Source: Escallonia rubra (taxonomy: Eukaryota; Streptophyta; Magnoliopsida; Escalloniales; Escalloniaceae). From it: a DNA stretch of 64,000 nucleotides. The position numbers were made by a program, and so were the translations under genes. Shown piece by piece: positions 45,713 through 56,469 of the stretch. Numbering within the stretch: the stretch's first letter is position 1; each line of letters starts with the position of its first letter. The notes under the pieces were generated by a model. The model searched no databases, had not been told where the DNA came from, and saw nothing but the letters and a program-made list of their open reading frames with translations. The stretch covers positions 372,001-436,000 of the forward strand of contig JAVXUO010002897.1 in assembly GCA_033065855.1 (NCBI GenBank). Direction: 5' to 3'.

Positions 45713-46740
45713 TCTATATTTTTGGTGTTTCATTCCTCTTTTACATCTACTAATTAAAGTTACATATGCATCATGGCTCTTTATCATCGTCTTTATTTTT
45801 GGCGTTTCATTCCTCTTTTACATCTACTTATTAGAGTCTCAAATGCATCATGATTCTTTATTATGACTTATTATTAAAATTACATCTACTTATTAAAGTG
45901 ACATATGCATCATGGCTCCTTATCATCATCTTTATTTTTGGCGTTTCATTCCTCTTTTACGTCTACTTATTAGAGTCTCACATGCATCATGATTCTTTAT
46001 TATGACTTATTATTAAAACATTCGGAGGTATTATTACTATAAATTTAGTTGATCTTATAAGACTAAAAAATCAATTCTACACATTCTAAAGCTTTACCTA
46101 ATCAATGTATATTAGAAGATAATTTTAACTATTAACACATAAAAATACTTTAAATAACAAAATAAACACTCCAACATAAAGAAAAATGTAATTTACACAT
46201 CATCATGTTTGTTTCGGTGTTTTATTTCTCTTCTACCTCTACTTATTAAAGTCACACGTGTATCGTGACTCTTTATTATAACTTATTAATAAAAATTTGA
46301 AGGTATTATTATTACAAATTTTGCAGACCTTAAAAGAGTAAAAAATCTCTTCTACACCTTTTAAAACTCTACTTCGTCAATGTATTAAATATTAGGACTT
46401 GATTTTAACTATTAACACCTCAAAAATACTTCAAATAACAAAATAAACAATCAAACATAAATTACATGTCATCATGTTTGTTTTGGTGTTCCATTCCTCT
46501 TCTAGATTCACACATCCATAATGACTTTTTATTGTAACTTATTATTGACAAATTCGGAGGTATAATTATTATAAATTTAGTTGACCTTATAAAAGTAAAA
46601 AAAAATTAGTTATACACCTTCTAAAACTTTACCTAATCAATGTACGAACATATTGGAACTTAATTTTGACTATTAGCACCTCAAAAATGCTTTAAAATAC
46701 AAGATAAACACTCAAGCATAAAGAAAACATAGGTCGCTTG
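45713..46740. repeat. Imperfect ~270-bp tandem repeats in Helitron H2
   Basis: Three units (about 45900-46200, 46200-46460 and 46465-46735), plus a partial one before them, each run from a CATCATGTTTGTTTTGGTGT-like start through TTATTATTAAAATTCGGAGG to AATAAACACTCAA. H3 has the same arrangement at about 56470-57310. Confidence 0.75.
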
Positions 46741-46831
46741 TGAAAAACAATTGTAGGTCACAAATGAAAAGTTTTTTTTTTTTTGGCCTTATACGGAAGC
46801 AACATGTAAAGAGAATATGAGTTAGTTGTTG

Positions 46832-46970
46832 TGTAATATCCCACATCGGTTGTGAGAGAGTTTGCGATTGGCCTTATAAGACCCTGCCTATGAACTCATA
46901 AGTACCTACTTGGTTAGCTCTTTTGAGGGAGGCAATGCCATGTGGTGGGGCCGTGGACCGGGTCGTTACA
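46832..46970 (+). repeat. TRIM 5' LTR
   Basis: 139 bp with TG...CA ends, followed after 2 bp by the tRNA-Met primer-binding site. Confidence 0.95.
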
Positions 46971-47191
46971 GATGGTATCAGAGCCGACTTTCGAAAGCTC
47001 GGGCTGGGCTATCCAGTCGGGTTGCCAATGGTTGGGGGAAACGAAGGCAAGCCCCGGTATATCCCACATCAAGATGATGGTTGGGGCAACGAAGGGTGAG
47101 TTCGGTATATCCCACATTGACTAGAGAGGAAGATTATGGGCTATGTGTGATCGAGTCTTAGCGAGGACGCTAAGGAATAAGGTGGGGAGAT

Positions 47192-47330
47192 TGTAATATC
47201 CCACATCGGTTGTGAGAGAGTTTGCGATTGGCCTTATAAGACCCTGCCTATGAACTCATAAGTACCTACTTGGCTAGCCCTTTTGAGGGAGGCAATGCCC
47301 TGTGGTGGGGCCGTGGACCGGGTCATTACA
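47192..47330 (+). repeat. TRIM 3' LTR
   Basis: 139 bp, differing from the 5' LTR at four positions (about 2.9%), preceded by the polypurine tract. Confidence 0.95.
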
Positions 47331-47335
47331 TGTTG

Positions 47336-49438
47336 TAAATAATTAAGAAGTACCAATATGAGATTTTACGTTGTCAATTAATTCTAATATCAGATTGAAC
47401 TTTAAAACACATAAGCTTTTCTAAGTATTCTTTTTCTTATTTACTCCTCTTACTTATGCGTCACATTATCTTATTTGTTTTAATATCATTTTCTATTTTT
47501 TACATAACTTATGGACTCTTTATTAAAATTTATTATTAAAATATTTATTGCCCCAATTGTTGTAAACCTTTTAAAACTAGAAAACAATTCTAAAATTTTA
47601 ATTAGATATCATTGAAATTTCAAATACATTATCTTTTTAGTATTCTTTTTACCCGTCTTACTTATTCGATATGTCATCATATTTATTTTGGTCATTTTCT
47701 TTTTTCACCCTATTTATTAACTATGTATTATAATTTATTGTTAAAAAATTGTGGATATTATTGGCCCAAGTTTCGTGTACCTTTTAAAACTAGGAAATTA
47801 ACTCGAAAGTTTTTAAAATATTACCTAATGAATATACTTACATAGTAGGCCTTAATTTTGACTGTTAATACATTAAGTGCACTTTAAAATAAAATAAAAA
47901 AATAGAATCTCACAAATATAAATTACGAAGATCATGTATCAAAATTAAAGATTAATGCTTCACATCTTTTCGTATAAGCAATATAAGGAATGAATATGAC
48001 TTCTTTTCTAGATATCTTTGAAATGTCAAAATAGCAGTTTACTTCACAAATTAATTTTAATATAGTATCTCAAAGTCTAAAGTAGAAATCATATACTCTT
48101 TTGAATGACCAAAACAAAGAATCAAATATAACGCATTTTTAAATTGATTACTTTAGAAAGTTTTCAAAAACAGATCAAAACGGTACCTCCAAAAATTGTT
48201 GAATATGATCTTAAAGCGAACAATTAAACACACGGAATGTCACTATAATGCTACATTATTTCTTTTATAGGGTTGATTCTATCTTTTTAAATGATGTTTA
48301 TTTAAAAAAAAATTGCCGCTATCCAGGTCATAGAAGTTACCTACAACCTCCCAAACAGTGAAACTCAATGGTCGTTGTATACTTTTAGTGGCACTTATTT
48401 AGTGACTTTAAAAATGTACTTTTAAAAATTAGCGGTTATGATGTCAACAAAAATGTCACTGAGCATATTTATTAATCATTAACTATTTTGTACAGAAGGT
48501 TGTAGATTTTCATGGGCGGTAGGTAAAAATAATTCATTATCTGAAACGAATTATGATTACTTAATGTGCTTCCATTTCAGCTCCAATGTCTATTTTAAGT
48601 TTACACAATAAATTACTAAGTGTATAGTTCGTGCACCTTATTTAGGATTTTTCTTTTCCAATACAAATGACCGTTATTGATTTTTAATTCATTATGTGTA
48701 AATTCATGTGTATATGTAGGGAAATCTACAAAAGATAATGTTAAATATATGATATTCTAACTTAGAACTTAATGGACAATCTATAAATCAAAGATAAAGT
48801 ATAAGAAATTTGTAACTTTATGCAATTACATCCCCATCTATCACAGTGTGGACAACTTTACGAATATTCACCGTTATATATTTGTTTAGCTTCAAACATA
48901 AAAAAGGGTTTGTAGAATGATATGAGATTTCTATGATCATTCGGTCAATAATTAATTGTGTAATGCACACGTATTTTTAAATTGATTGTCTTAGAAAATA
49001 TGCAAAACTAAATGGATGGTCAAATAAGTACCGAACATAAAGTAAAGCAAATAAAATATAGATATTGTCAAAACTATAGTTTCTCTTTTCAGGGTTATTT
49101 CTATATTTTAAAAGGTTGATTGTCTAAAAGGAAGTAAAATAGCTCCACTTACTTTCAATTTTGCTCTAAAATTTCATGGCATATTTTTTAGTACGTTTAT
49201 TCAGTCTAGACAATAATTTACTAAAAATATTGTTTGTGCCTTTTTTGTACTTTATTTTTTTAACTTTAAATTTCATTATAAATGACTGTAGTATATGCCT
49301 AATTTAATATATGGTAAGGGGTTCTATCAGGGATACTTATAAAATAAAATTATTGATCAATGATGTGCCACATGACGTGAAATTTTTTTAAAAATGTCTC
49401 CCACTTATATGGATATGGTAAGAAAAATAAATAGTGTA
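47336..49438. other. AT-rich non-coding body of Helitron H2
   Basis: No gene found. The part up to about 48265 is shared with H3 (63092-64000). From there to 49438 there is no counterpart inside the window, because H3 is cut by the window end. Confidence 0.65.
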
Positions 49439-49439
49439 A

Positions 49440-50247
49440 GAGTGTGTTTGATAACGCAATTAAGTACTTAAAACTTAAAGTTTTCAATGATTTTCAATTA
49501 AGTGCGTTTGATAACGCTAAATCTTGTATCACTTAAAAAATTAAGTCCTACCAAAAATAGACTAAAATTGTAAGCCATGTGGACTTACTTAATGCTGATC
49601 ACTTAATTCTAAGTGAGATGGTTAAAAAAGCTATTTAACATATTTTTACATAAAAATAATAATAATTACCACCACGATACCGCCTCAATTAATTTGTTGA
49701 CAACACCGTCTCGACCACAATACAAGTACCACCACAACCATTATTTCATTTTGCTACCACCACCACAATTATCATGACATAGTCACTATCACCGCCACCT
49801 CCACCATACCGTCGCTATTGTCACTATGTCTGTTTTCACCAAAATCTAAAGATCCACCACACTACAACCACTGACCGCCATGTCGCCGCCTTTCGCTATC
49901 ATCACAATTACCAACACCACTTCTTCATGCTCCATTACCGCCACCATTGACAGTTTTTTGTCGCCGCCACCACCACCACTCCATCGTCACTGCTACCACC
50001 ACCACCATCAACACGATTTTAGCCCCCCCCCCCCCCCCCAAAAAAAAGTTACAAAGTACTTAAACAAATGAATAGTTTTGGTAATAGGATAAATTTGCAA
50101 ATAAATAATTTTTAGTTATCTGCTTTTGATTTACCAAACATGTTAACTTATTTTTCAGTAAAAATTCAGTCGCTTAAAGTTTTCAGTTTTACAAATTCAG
50201 TGCTTAACTTTTTCGGCACTTAAATTTCAGTTTTATCAAACAGCCCC
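49440..50247. mobile_element. Possible small TIR element with a CCA-rich core
   Basis: The left end GAGTGTGTTTGATAACGC and right end (complement GGGGCTGTTTGATAAAAC) form imperfect inverted repeats. These continue inward with TTAAGT/ACTTAAA motifs, as in many plant hAT- or Mutator-type MITEs. The core (49660-50040) is rich in CCACCA with an 18-C-like run, unlike the AT-rich Helitron around it. I could not find a clear target-site duplication, so the limits and class are uncertain. Confidence 0.4.
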
Positions 50248-50621
50248 TTAAATGTAATTTTGTGTATAAATTCTTGAAGCTTAACTTTTTCGTAGAAAAA
50301 CAAAATTAGTACCTACAATACTAAAAACGAAATTAGTACCTACAATACTAAAAACAAAATAACATTCTAATTTGATGTGAAATAATTGATTACGTATTGT
50401 ATGCTTCACTTTTTGAATACTTCATTTTGAACTTCTGAATCTTACTAATTTTTAAGTACTGTAACATGCTTTACTATTATGAAACAATGTCGGGATTATA
50501 CTTTCATTTAATTTCTCTTGATTATAATGCTGCTTATATGTATGTAGAATGCATGAATCTAATATGTTTTGAAATCGATGGTTCACTTCAAGGAAATACG
50601 AATAAATCGTAATTTTCAATA

Positions 50622-50734
50622 GGGAAAATTGCAAAAACCACCCTCGTGGTTTGGGCCAGTTGCAAAAAGACCCTTGTGGTTACAAAAGTTGCAAGAAGGG
50701 ACCCGAGGTTTAAAATGTGTTGCACCCGTCAAGA
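50622..50734 (+). repeat. MULE left TIR
   Basis: About 113 bp with near-perfect inversion at 56125-56237. It presumably carries the promoter of the transposase gene, as in MuDR. Confidence 0.9.
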
Positions 50735-51428
50735 ACCGTTACGGAATCAACGAATTGACTTAAATACCCATGTATATAACCACACTGTATGGTTTGTGAA
50801 ACCCTAACATTCAATCTAATTTCCACCTTCTCTCAAATGAACCTGTCGCCTCCTTCTACCAAAATTTGACAACAAATCACCAGATAAATAAGAAATCTAC
50901 AAAGAAGAAGACAAATCACGAACAAAATCGAACTGTGGGCTGATAAATCGATTCAAACTAAAACGAGCGAAGATCGAAGAAGAAATTACATTGACCGAAG
51001 TGCGATTCCAGGTAACCTTTTGACTTTGACAATGTGATTGATGAACCTAAGCGTTTATGTTTACTTTGTGCTTTTGTTAGACCTAGGAATTTCAACTTCT
51101 AGGGTTTCTGTTAACATTTAGGGTTTTTGAATTCTAGGGTTTCTATTAAAATTTAGGGTTTCTGTTTAGTATAAGGTTTTGTGTATTCTACTTTTTTTCG
51201 TCAATTCAAAGCCATGCAACTGATGTCCCCCCTTCCCCCCTCCTCCCCCGTTATTATATAGTGCTAAAGTTTGGCGGCAATTGTTAATTTGATTGTGGTC
51301 CCCCTCTGTCCCCCACCCCCTTTGTCCCCCACCATATTCAACGTTATTGTATGTTAATAATTGCATGTGTTTAAAAAGATTGCTTTAGGTTAAAAAAAGC
51401 CTTGATTTTGTTTTTTTATATTGGCAGA

Positions 51429-54400
51429 ATGTCAGGCAAAGTCACTATTGAAATTCATTATGGGGGAGATTTTACAAATCCACCCAATAGGTCTTGGACT
51501 GGAGAGAAAGTAGAATCTTTTGAATGTGACCCTGACTACTTATCATATTGGGAGCTGCTAGATATGTGCATGAGTTTAGGGTTACCTCCTACTAGTACTA
51601 TGATATATAGAATACCTGGAAAGACATTTAACAATAGGCTGATGTTAATACTTGATGATAGGGGTTTAAGTGATGCATTGTACCATTATCATGGTCATAA
51701 TGTAGTCATATATGTCATAAGAGGTATGGATCCCCTAGCAGTTGTAGATAACAATCCTCCCCACCTTGCAATAGGAGATGTGTCTACTCCAGTAGGTGAA
51801 GTTGATGTGGCCATAGGAGATGGTGATGTTGATAATGCTGGAATAGGACTTAATGAGATTGAAGAAACTGTTGAGGGTGGTGTGACAGTTGAGGGAACTG
51901 AAAATGTTGAGGATGAGGGGGGTGTGACAGCTGAGGGTGGTGAAACAGCTGAGGGTGGGGGAGTTACAACTGAGGGTGTTGAAGCTGAAGCTGTTGAGGG
52001 GGGGTGTGACAACTGAAGGTGGTGAAGTAGCTGAAGGTGGTGAAGCTGCTTTGGGTGGTGAAGCAGCTGAGGCTGGCCAAGAAACTGAGGCTGGCCAAGA
52101 TACTGTTGAGGGTGGTGAAGATGCTGAGGATGAAGGTAGAGAGCCAGATGACCCTACAATGCCTGAGTTGGGTGAAGATTTAGAAGGGCCAGGGGATGAT
52201 GATATATTTAACACTAACCCTAAATCTAAGCAGAAGAGTCACATTAATGAGCCCTCTGAGGAATGGTATTCTGAAGGTGAGGAAGAGGATGAACTGATGA
52301 GTGCTCATGGGTCAGATGAGGAAGAAGAGACAAATAGGTGGCCAGAATTTTGTGCTGATGATTTGAACTATAAGGATGGGCCAACATTGAAGGTTGGCTT
52401 GATGTTTCCAACTGGGGAGGTGCTTAGAGCTGCTGTTAAGGATTGGAGCATTAGACATGGATATGACTTTGAGTACCAACACAATGATAGCTGTAGAATT
52501 ACATGTGTTTGCAAGTGTGAAAACTGTGATTTTAGGGTGCATGCTTCTCCCATGCAAGGGACCACTACATGGCAAATCAAGACATTCAGACCAGATCATA
52601 GTTGTGGGAGGGACTATAATAACCACTTGGTTAGTGTTAAGTACATTGCACACAGGTATAAGGAGAAGTTGAGAGATGACCCTAACTGGAAGGTGGGAGC
52701 TATGAAGAAAGAAATATACAGAGACATGTTTGCTAATGCAAGCAAGCATAAAATATATAGGGCAAAGTGGTTAGCAAGAGAAGAAATAGAGGGGGACAGC
52801 AAGGCACAATTTGCAAGGCTTTGGGATTATGGGGCAACATTGCAAAAGCAAAATCCTGGGACATGTTTCAAAGTTGAGACACTTAGGCCAAGTCCAGAGC
52901 TGGCACCTGTTTTTAAGAAGATTTATGTTAGTTTTGAGGCATACAAAACTGGTTTTTTAAAAGGATGCAGACCCTTTATTGGACTAGGTGGATGTCATCT
53001 AAAAGGCCTTTATGGGGGACAGTTGTTGTCTGATGTGGCTAGGGATGGGAATGACAACATGTTCCCTGTTGATGTAGCTGTTGTTGAAGCAGAAACCAAA
53101 GATAGTTGGTCTTGGTTTTTGACAGAACTGGTTGAAGACCTTGGGGGTAGTGAAAACTTGGTATTTATTTCTGATAGGCAGAAAGGGTTGGTGGAGTCAT
53201 TTAAGGATCTCTTACCTACAACAGAGCACAGATTTTGCATGAGACACCTGTATGCAAACTTTAAAAAGAGATGGGGTGGTAAAGAGTTGAAAGATTACCT
53301 ATGGAATGCTGCCAGGGCAGGAACTGTTAATGATTTCAATCATTGGATTGGTAAAATCAGGAATTTAGACAAAGATGGTGAAATTATGAAGTACTTAGAA
53401 CCAAAACATCCCACTCAATGGTCAAGATCTCACTTCAGTACCCATTCCAAGTGTGATACCTTGGTTAACAACCTAAGTGAGTCATTTAATGCATACATCG
53501 TTGAAGCAAGGGACTTGCCAATTGTTAGCATGCTTGAGTGGATTAGAAAAAATTTGATGAACAGAATACAAATTAAGAAGAAAGGGATGGAGAAATTTGA
53601 GGGTGCAATCTGTCCTAATATTGTGAGAAAGTTGGACAAGATTGTGGTAGAGGCTAGGAATTGTTTTGCAAGCTGTTCTGGTCAACTTGAGTTTGAGGTG
53701 GAGCATTTCAACAAAACCAGGGTTATCAACTTGAATGCAAGGACATGTAGCTGTAGGATGTGGGATCTCACTGGGATACCTTGCTGCCATGCTGTGGCTG
53801 CCATATTTGTGAACAGAGATAGGCCTGAGACATATGTACACAACTGCTATAGGAAGGATGTTTATTTGGATGCTTATAGCAGTATGATACATCTTGTTCC
53901 AAGTGAGGATGCATGGGTTGTCAGTGGTTTGGATGCTTTAGCCCCACCTTTCTATAGAAGACCAGCTGGCAGGCCCAAAAAAATGAGAAGAAAAGGTGAT
54001 GATGAGCTCAGAAATCCTTCTACAGTGGGCAGGAGCAAGAAGTATATCACATGTGCAAGGTGTTTGGAAAGGGGTCACAACAAAAGGTCATGCAAAGGCC
54101 CAGTCCATCCACAATCCAGACTTGTAAGACAATCTCATGAGGTATGGCCCAGTACACATTTTATCACTTATCTCTATAACTTAGTTTGGGTCAACCTGTA
54201 TGGCTGATTTTAAGTTTAATCATTTTTTATAGGCCAACACAAGCAAGGGAAAGGAAAAGGCAGTGGATAGTACTGTGACTCCAGCCAAAAGAAAAATGGT
54301 ACTTTCTTTTTATTTTTCATTTGGAACTGCAACATCATTTGCATTTTTTATTTTTGAAAAAAATAAGTTTCACATTGTTGTGGGAATATGTTTATTGCAT

Positions 54401-55056
54401 AAACAAGCCTTGTGGTTTGAAAAGTTGCAAAAAGACCCTTATGGAACATGTGTAGTTTCATTGATTGCATGAGACCCCTGTTATGCAATTTTGTTTTTTT
54501 ATAATTGGGATCATGTATGCACATGTACTCACTACAAATTTAATTTTTTTAGGGAACAAGACTCCCTAATCCATCAACTCCACAGGCAACTCCTCCACAG
54601 ACACAGCCAACTCCTCCGCAGCCATCTCCTCCTATGCATACTATTTCACAGCCATCCCCTCCACCAATGCCAGCTAGTTCACAAGAACAGGTAAATTGAT
54701 GCTAAATAATTGTGTCTTTGTATTTTTTGCAAAAAGGATTATGTTTAAATAGTGTGATTGTATTGTTTGCCAAAACTGCTCCACAGCCAACTCCTCCACC
54801 TAGGCAAACTGCTTCACAGCCAACTCCTGCTTCAAGACCTGTCACAAGAACACAGCCAAGGGCTGCTTAGGTTCCACCTGGAGCTACAACTCAGAGGCCA
54901 ACAGTTACTGCTTCTAGGCCTCCAACAGCTCCCATGCAAACTTCAAGGGGATCAAAAGTTGGCAAGACAACATCTACCAAGGGTACTACATCAACTGCCA
55001 AGGCTGCTAAGAACAGGGTTGAAACACATGTTGGAGAAGACAAGGGGCAGAAGTAG
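51429..55056 (+). pseudogene. MULE transposase (mudrA-like), frameshifted and lacking a catalytic Asp
   Basis: A 5' UTR intron (GTAACC about 51012 to CAG about 51427) precedes the ATG at 51429. Domain order: a PB1-like N-terminal domain (KVTIEIHYGGDFTNPPNRSW); an acidic EGG repeat; a MuDR DNA-binding domain (52385-52700, GLMFPTGEVLRAAVKDWSIR, with CKCENCDFRVHA); the MULE DDE domain (52950-53350, PFIGLGGCHLKGLYGGQLL, LVFISDRQKGL and EHRFCMRHLYANFKKRW); a SWIM zinc finger (CSCRMWDLTGIPCCHA); and a CCHC knuckle (CARCLERGHNKRSC). Then come a GT donor at 54142 and three short exons (54233-54298, 54553-54690, 54787-55056) coding a Pro/Thr/Gln-rich tail. Defects: an extra G in a 7-G run (51998-52004), Gly instead of the first catalytic Asp at 52987-52989, and TAG at 54868-54870. 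It would cut and paste the element in the nucleus if intact. Confidence 0.9.
54398..54478 (+). repeat. TIR-like fragment inside a MULE transposase intron
   Basis: CCTTGTGGTTTGAAAAGTTGC followed by AAAAAGACCCTTATGG is similar to the internal part of the element's own TIR (CTTGTGGTTACAAAAGTTGC, AAAAAGACCCTTGTGG). It lies in the intron 54299-54552 and is probably a remnant of a related element or of end rearrangement. Confidence 0.6.
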
Positions 55057-55423
55057 TACTATGCTAGGACAGAATTGAATCAGTGAGCCTGTTTTGGAGT
55101 ATTATGCTAGGACAGAATTGTGGTTTATGTATTTTGTAAAACAGCATTTTGTTTAGTTATGACAGAATTGAGAATGTTTTGGAGTATTATGCTAGGCAAA
55201 CCTATGTTTTGAATCGCATTTGTCCATTGGAATTGAGAATTGTGTATAGCATTTGTCCATTGGAATGCAATCTATGTTTTGAATATGTTGTGTACCACTG
55301 TATTGGAATACAATCTATGTGTTGGAATATTTTTCAATTGGCATATAGAATATGAGAAATCCAAACATCATTTGCAGTATACACCTTCATTAGAAATGCA
55401 AACATAAGCATCATTGTGATTAT

Positions 55424-55813
55424 TCATTTGAACAACATAAAAAAGGTACACATAAATCCCCCAAGAATAAACAGCTTCATAAACTTCACAATGGCTTCAA
55501 TCCCTTCAAGTTTGGTAGCCAATTCATTACACCTACAACCACAAATTTGAGCATCTAAATCCATACAGTTTCCCCCAATGCTTCCTCTCTTCTCATCTTG
55601 GCTTGCATTATAGGGTTGGCACCAAGCCCAGAAATTGCAGTCTCTTTTCTCACATACATAAAAAAGCCTCCCACAGCTTGTTTTCCTCTCATCTTCAACA
55701 ACCTTTATCCTAGCTCTCTTACCACAAAAACAAGACTTCCATGAATATCTTACATCAACCACAGCTCTCACGGCTTGTCCACTTGTGCTTGAAGAAGACA
55801 TCGACCTAGCCAA
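55424..55813 (-). CDS. GRF-type zinc-finger protein with C-terminal membrane segment, in the MULE
   Basis: An intact 129-codon ORF on the minus strand (ATG at 55813; a second Met at codon 5). The N-terminus is Ser-rich (MARSMSSSSTSGQAV). Residues 28-65 match the GRF zinc finger: C28-x-C30-G, then CGRLFYVC (47-54), C59 and FWAWC, with Cys 28, 30, 54 and 59 as probable zinc ligands. Residues about 112-129 (KLFILGGFMCTFFMLFK) form a hydrophobic, probably membrane-spanning end. GRF fingers bind DNA or RNA in proteins such as APEX2 and TOP3A. A donor-like GAAG|GTATGT at about 55907 (minus strand) suggests a 5' UTR intron reaching toward the right TIR. Being convergent with the transposase, it occupies the mudrB position of MuDR. 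Whether it helps transposition or is captured cargo cannot be told from one copy. Confidence 0.7.
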   Translation of the reverse strand: MARSMSSSSTSGQAVRAVVDVRYSWKSCFCGKRARIKVVEDERKTSCGRLFYVCEKRDCNFWAWCQPYNASQDEKRGSIGGNCMDLDAQICGCRCNELATKLEGIEAIVKFMKLFILGGFMCTFFMLFK

Positions 55814-56124
55814 TGTGACATTTCATCAAACATTTGGTGTGCAAAAAAAAACTAGAAGATGAATGAAAGAAAACAATAAGTTTGAAAGAAAAAACAGCAT
55901 ACATACCTTCGATCTCTTCAATGTGTCAATTTGAGCTGCAAATTCAAGCTGAAGGAGCTTAATTTGAACCAATTTCTTCTTCTCACGGCTTGTCCACTGG
56001 GTTCAAGCCTTATAATGGTCAAAGAGATCTATCCAAGGGCAAAAACGGGATTCAAAGGTGTAATTAGCAATATTACTTGCCATCCAGACGCGTTTACCCC
56101 AAACGCGGTTAAAACAGACGGTAT

Positions 56125-56237
56125 TCTTGACGGGTGCAACACATTTTAAACCTCGGGTCCCTTCTTGCAACTTTTGTAACCACAAGGGTCTTTTTACAAC
56201 TGGCCCAAACCACGAGGGTGATTTTTGCAATTTTCCC
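56125..56237 (-). repeat. MULE right TIR
   Basis: The inverted partner of 50622-50734, with two differences over about 113 bp. It is followed by the TTTTCAAAA TSD copy. Confidence 0.9.
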
Positions 56238-56339
56238 TTTTCAAAACCATCAACATGATGCTTAAATTACCCATTATTAACTCCACCCAAATATATTGAA
56301 ACTCAAACATACTTATTGCGTTTAAATGGAACTCACCCG

Positions 56340-56364
56340 AGCCTTGCCCGGGATATTGGACTAG
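56340..56364 (+). other. Helitron H2 3' terminus
   Basis: CGAGCCTTGCCCG can form the H1-type hairpin with one mismatch. It is followed by GGATATTGGA and CTAG (56361-56364). The next base begins H3. Confidence 0.75.
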
Positions 56365-56469
56365 TCATATATAATAGACGAAGTATTGGGCATTGTGGAG
56401 GTTGTGGAGTTGACACATGAGCTTTTCTTAGTATCCTTTTATCTTTTTACCACTTTTAATTATGCGACA

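Larger units (their letters stand above)
46832..47330 (+). mobile_element. TRIM (miniature LTR retrotransposon), complete, TSD TGTTG
   Basis: Two 139-bp LTRs (46832-46970 and 47192-47330) begin TGTAATATCCCACATCGG and end GTTACA/ATTACA, differing at 4 positions. The flanks are identical TGTTG (46827-46831 and 47331-47335). The PBS TGGTATCAGAGC (46973-46984) is the standard complement of initiator tRNA-Met. A polypurine tract AAGGTGGGGAGA precedes the 3' LTR. The internal region is only 221 bp and has no coding capacity. H3 lacks the insertion at the same site (near 57394). Confidence 0.95.
50622..56237. mobile_element. Mutator-like element (MULE) with two convergent genes
   Basis: TIRs of about 113 bp start GGGAAAATTGCAAAAA and differ at only two positions. 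The flanks TTTTCAATA (50613-50621) and TTTTCAAAA (56238-56246) are a 9-bp TSD with one change. Left to right it holds a mudrA-like transposase gene (plus strand, 51429-55056) and a GRF zinc-finger gene (minus strand, 55424-55813). Each is read inward from a TIR, as in maize MuDR. The 5616-bp length and gene content are those of an autonomous element, but the transposase has at least three defects. Confidence 0.92.
45582..56364 (+). mobile_element. Helitron H2, non-autonomous, directly abutting H1
   Basis: The 5' end TAAATATATAATAGACGAAA (TC changed to TA) starts at the base after H1's CTAG. The 3' end has GAGCCTTGCCCGGG, ATATTGGA and CTAG (56361-56364). Without the inserted TRIM and MULE it is about 4.65 kb of AT-rich non-coding DNA. 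The first 2.7 kb aligns with H3, including the final stretch of the window (48095-48265 with 63835-64000). It shares ends with H1, so H1-type proteins could have mobilised it. Confidence 0.75.

Noticed and set aside
45713-46740. ~270-bp repeats as a CRISPR-like or centromeric satellite array
   Set aside because: Only three to four diverged units, present at the same place in two Helitron copies; no spacers, and plant nuclear context.
46832-47330. TRIM as a Cassandra-type element with 5S rRNA sequence
   Set aside because: The LTRs lack the conserved 5S internal promoter boxes that define Cassandra.
51695-52214. Ser/Pro-rich minus-strand frames
   Set aside because: They are the antisense of the acidic EGG repeat of the MULE transposase.
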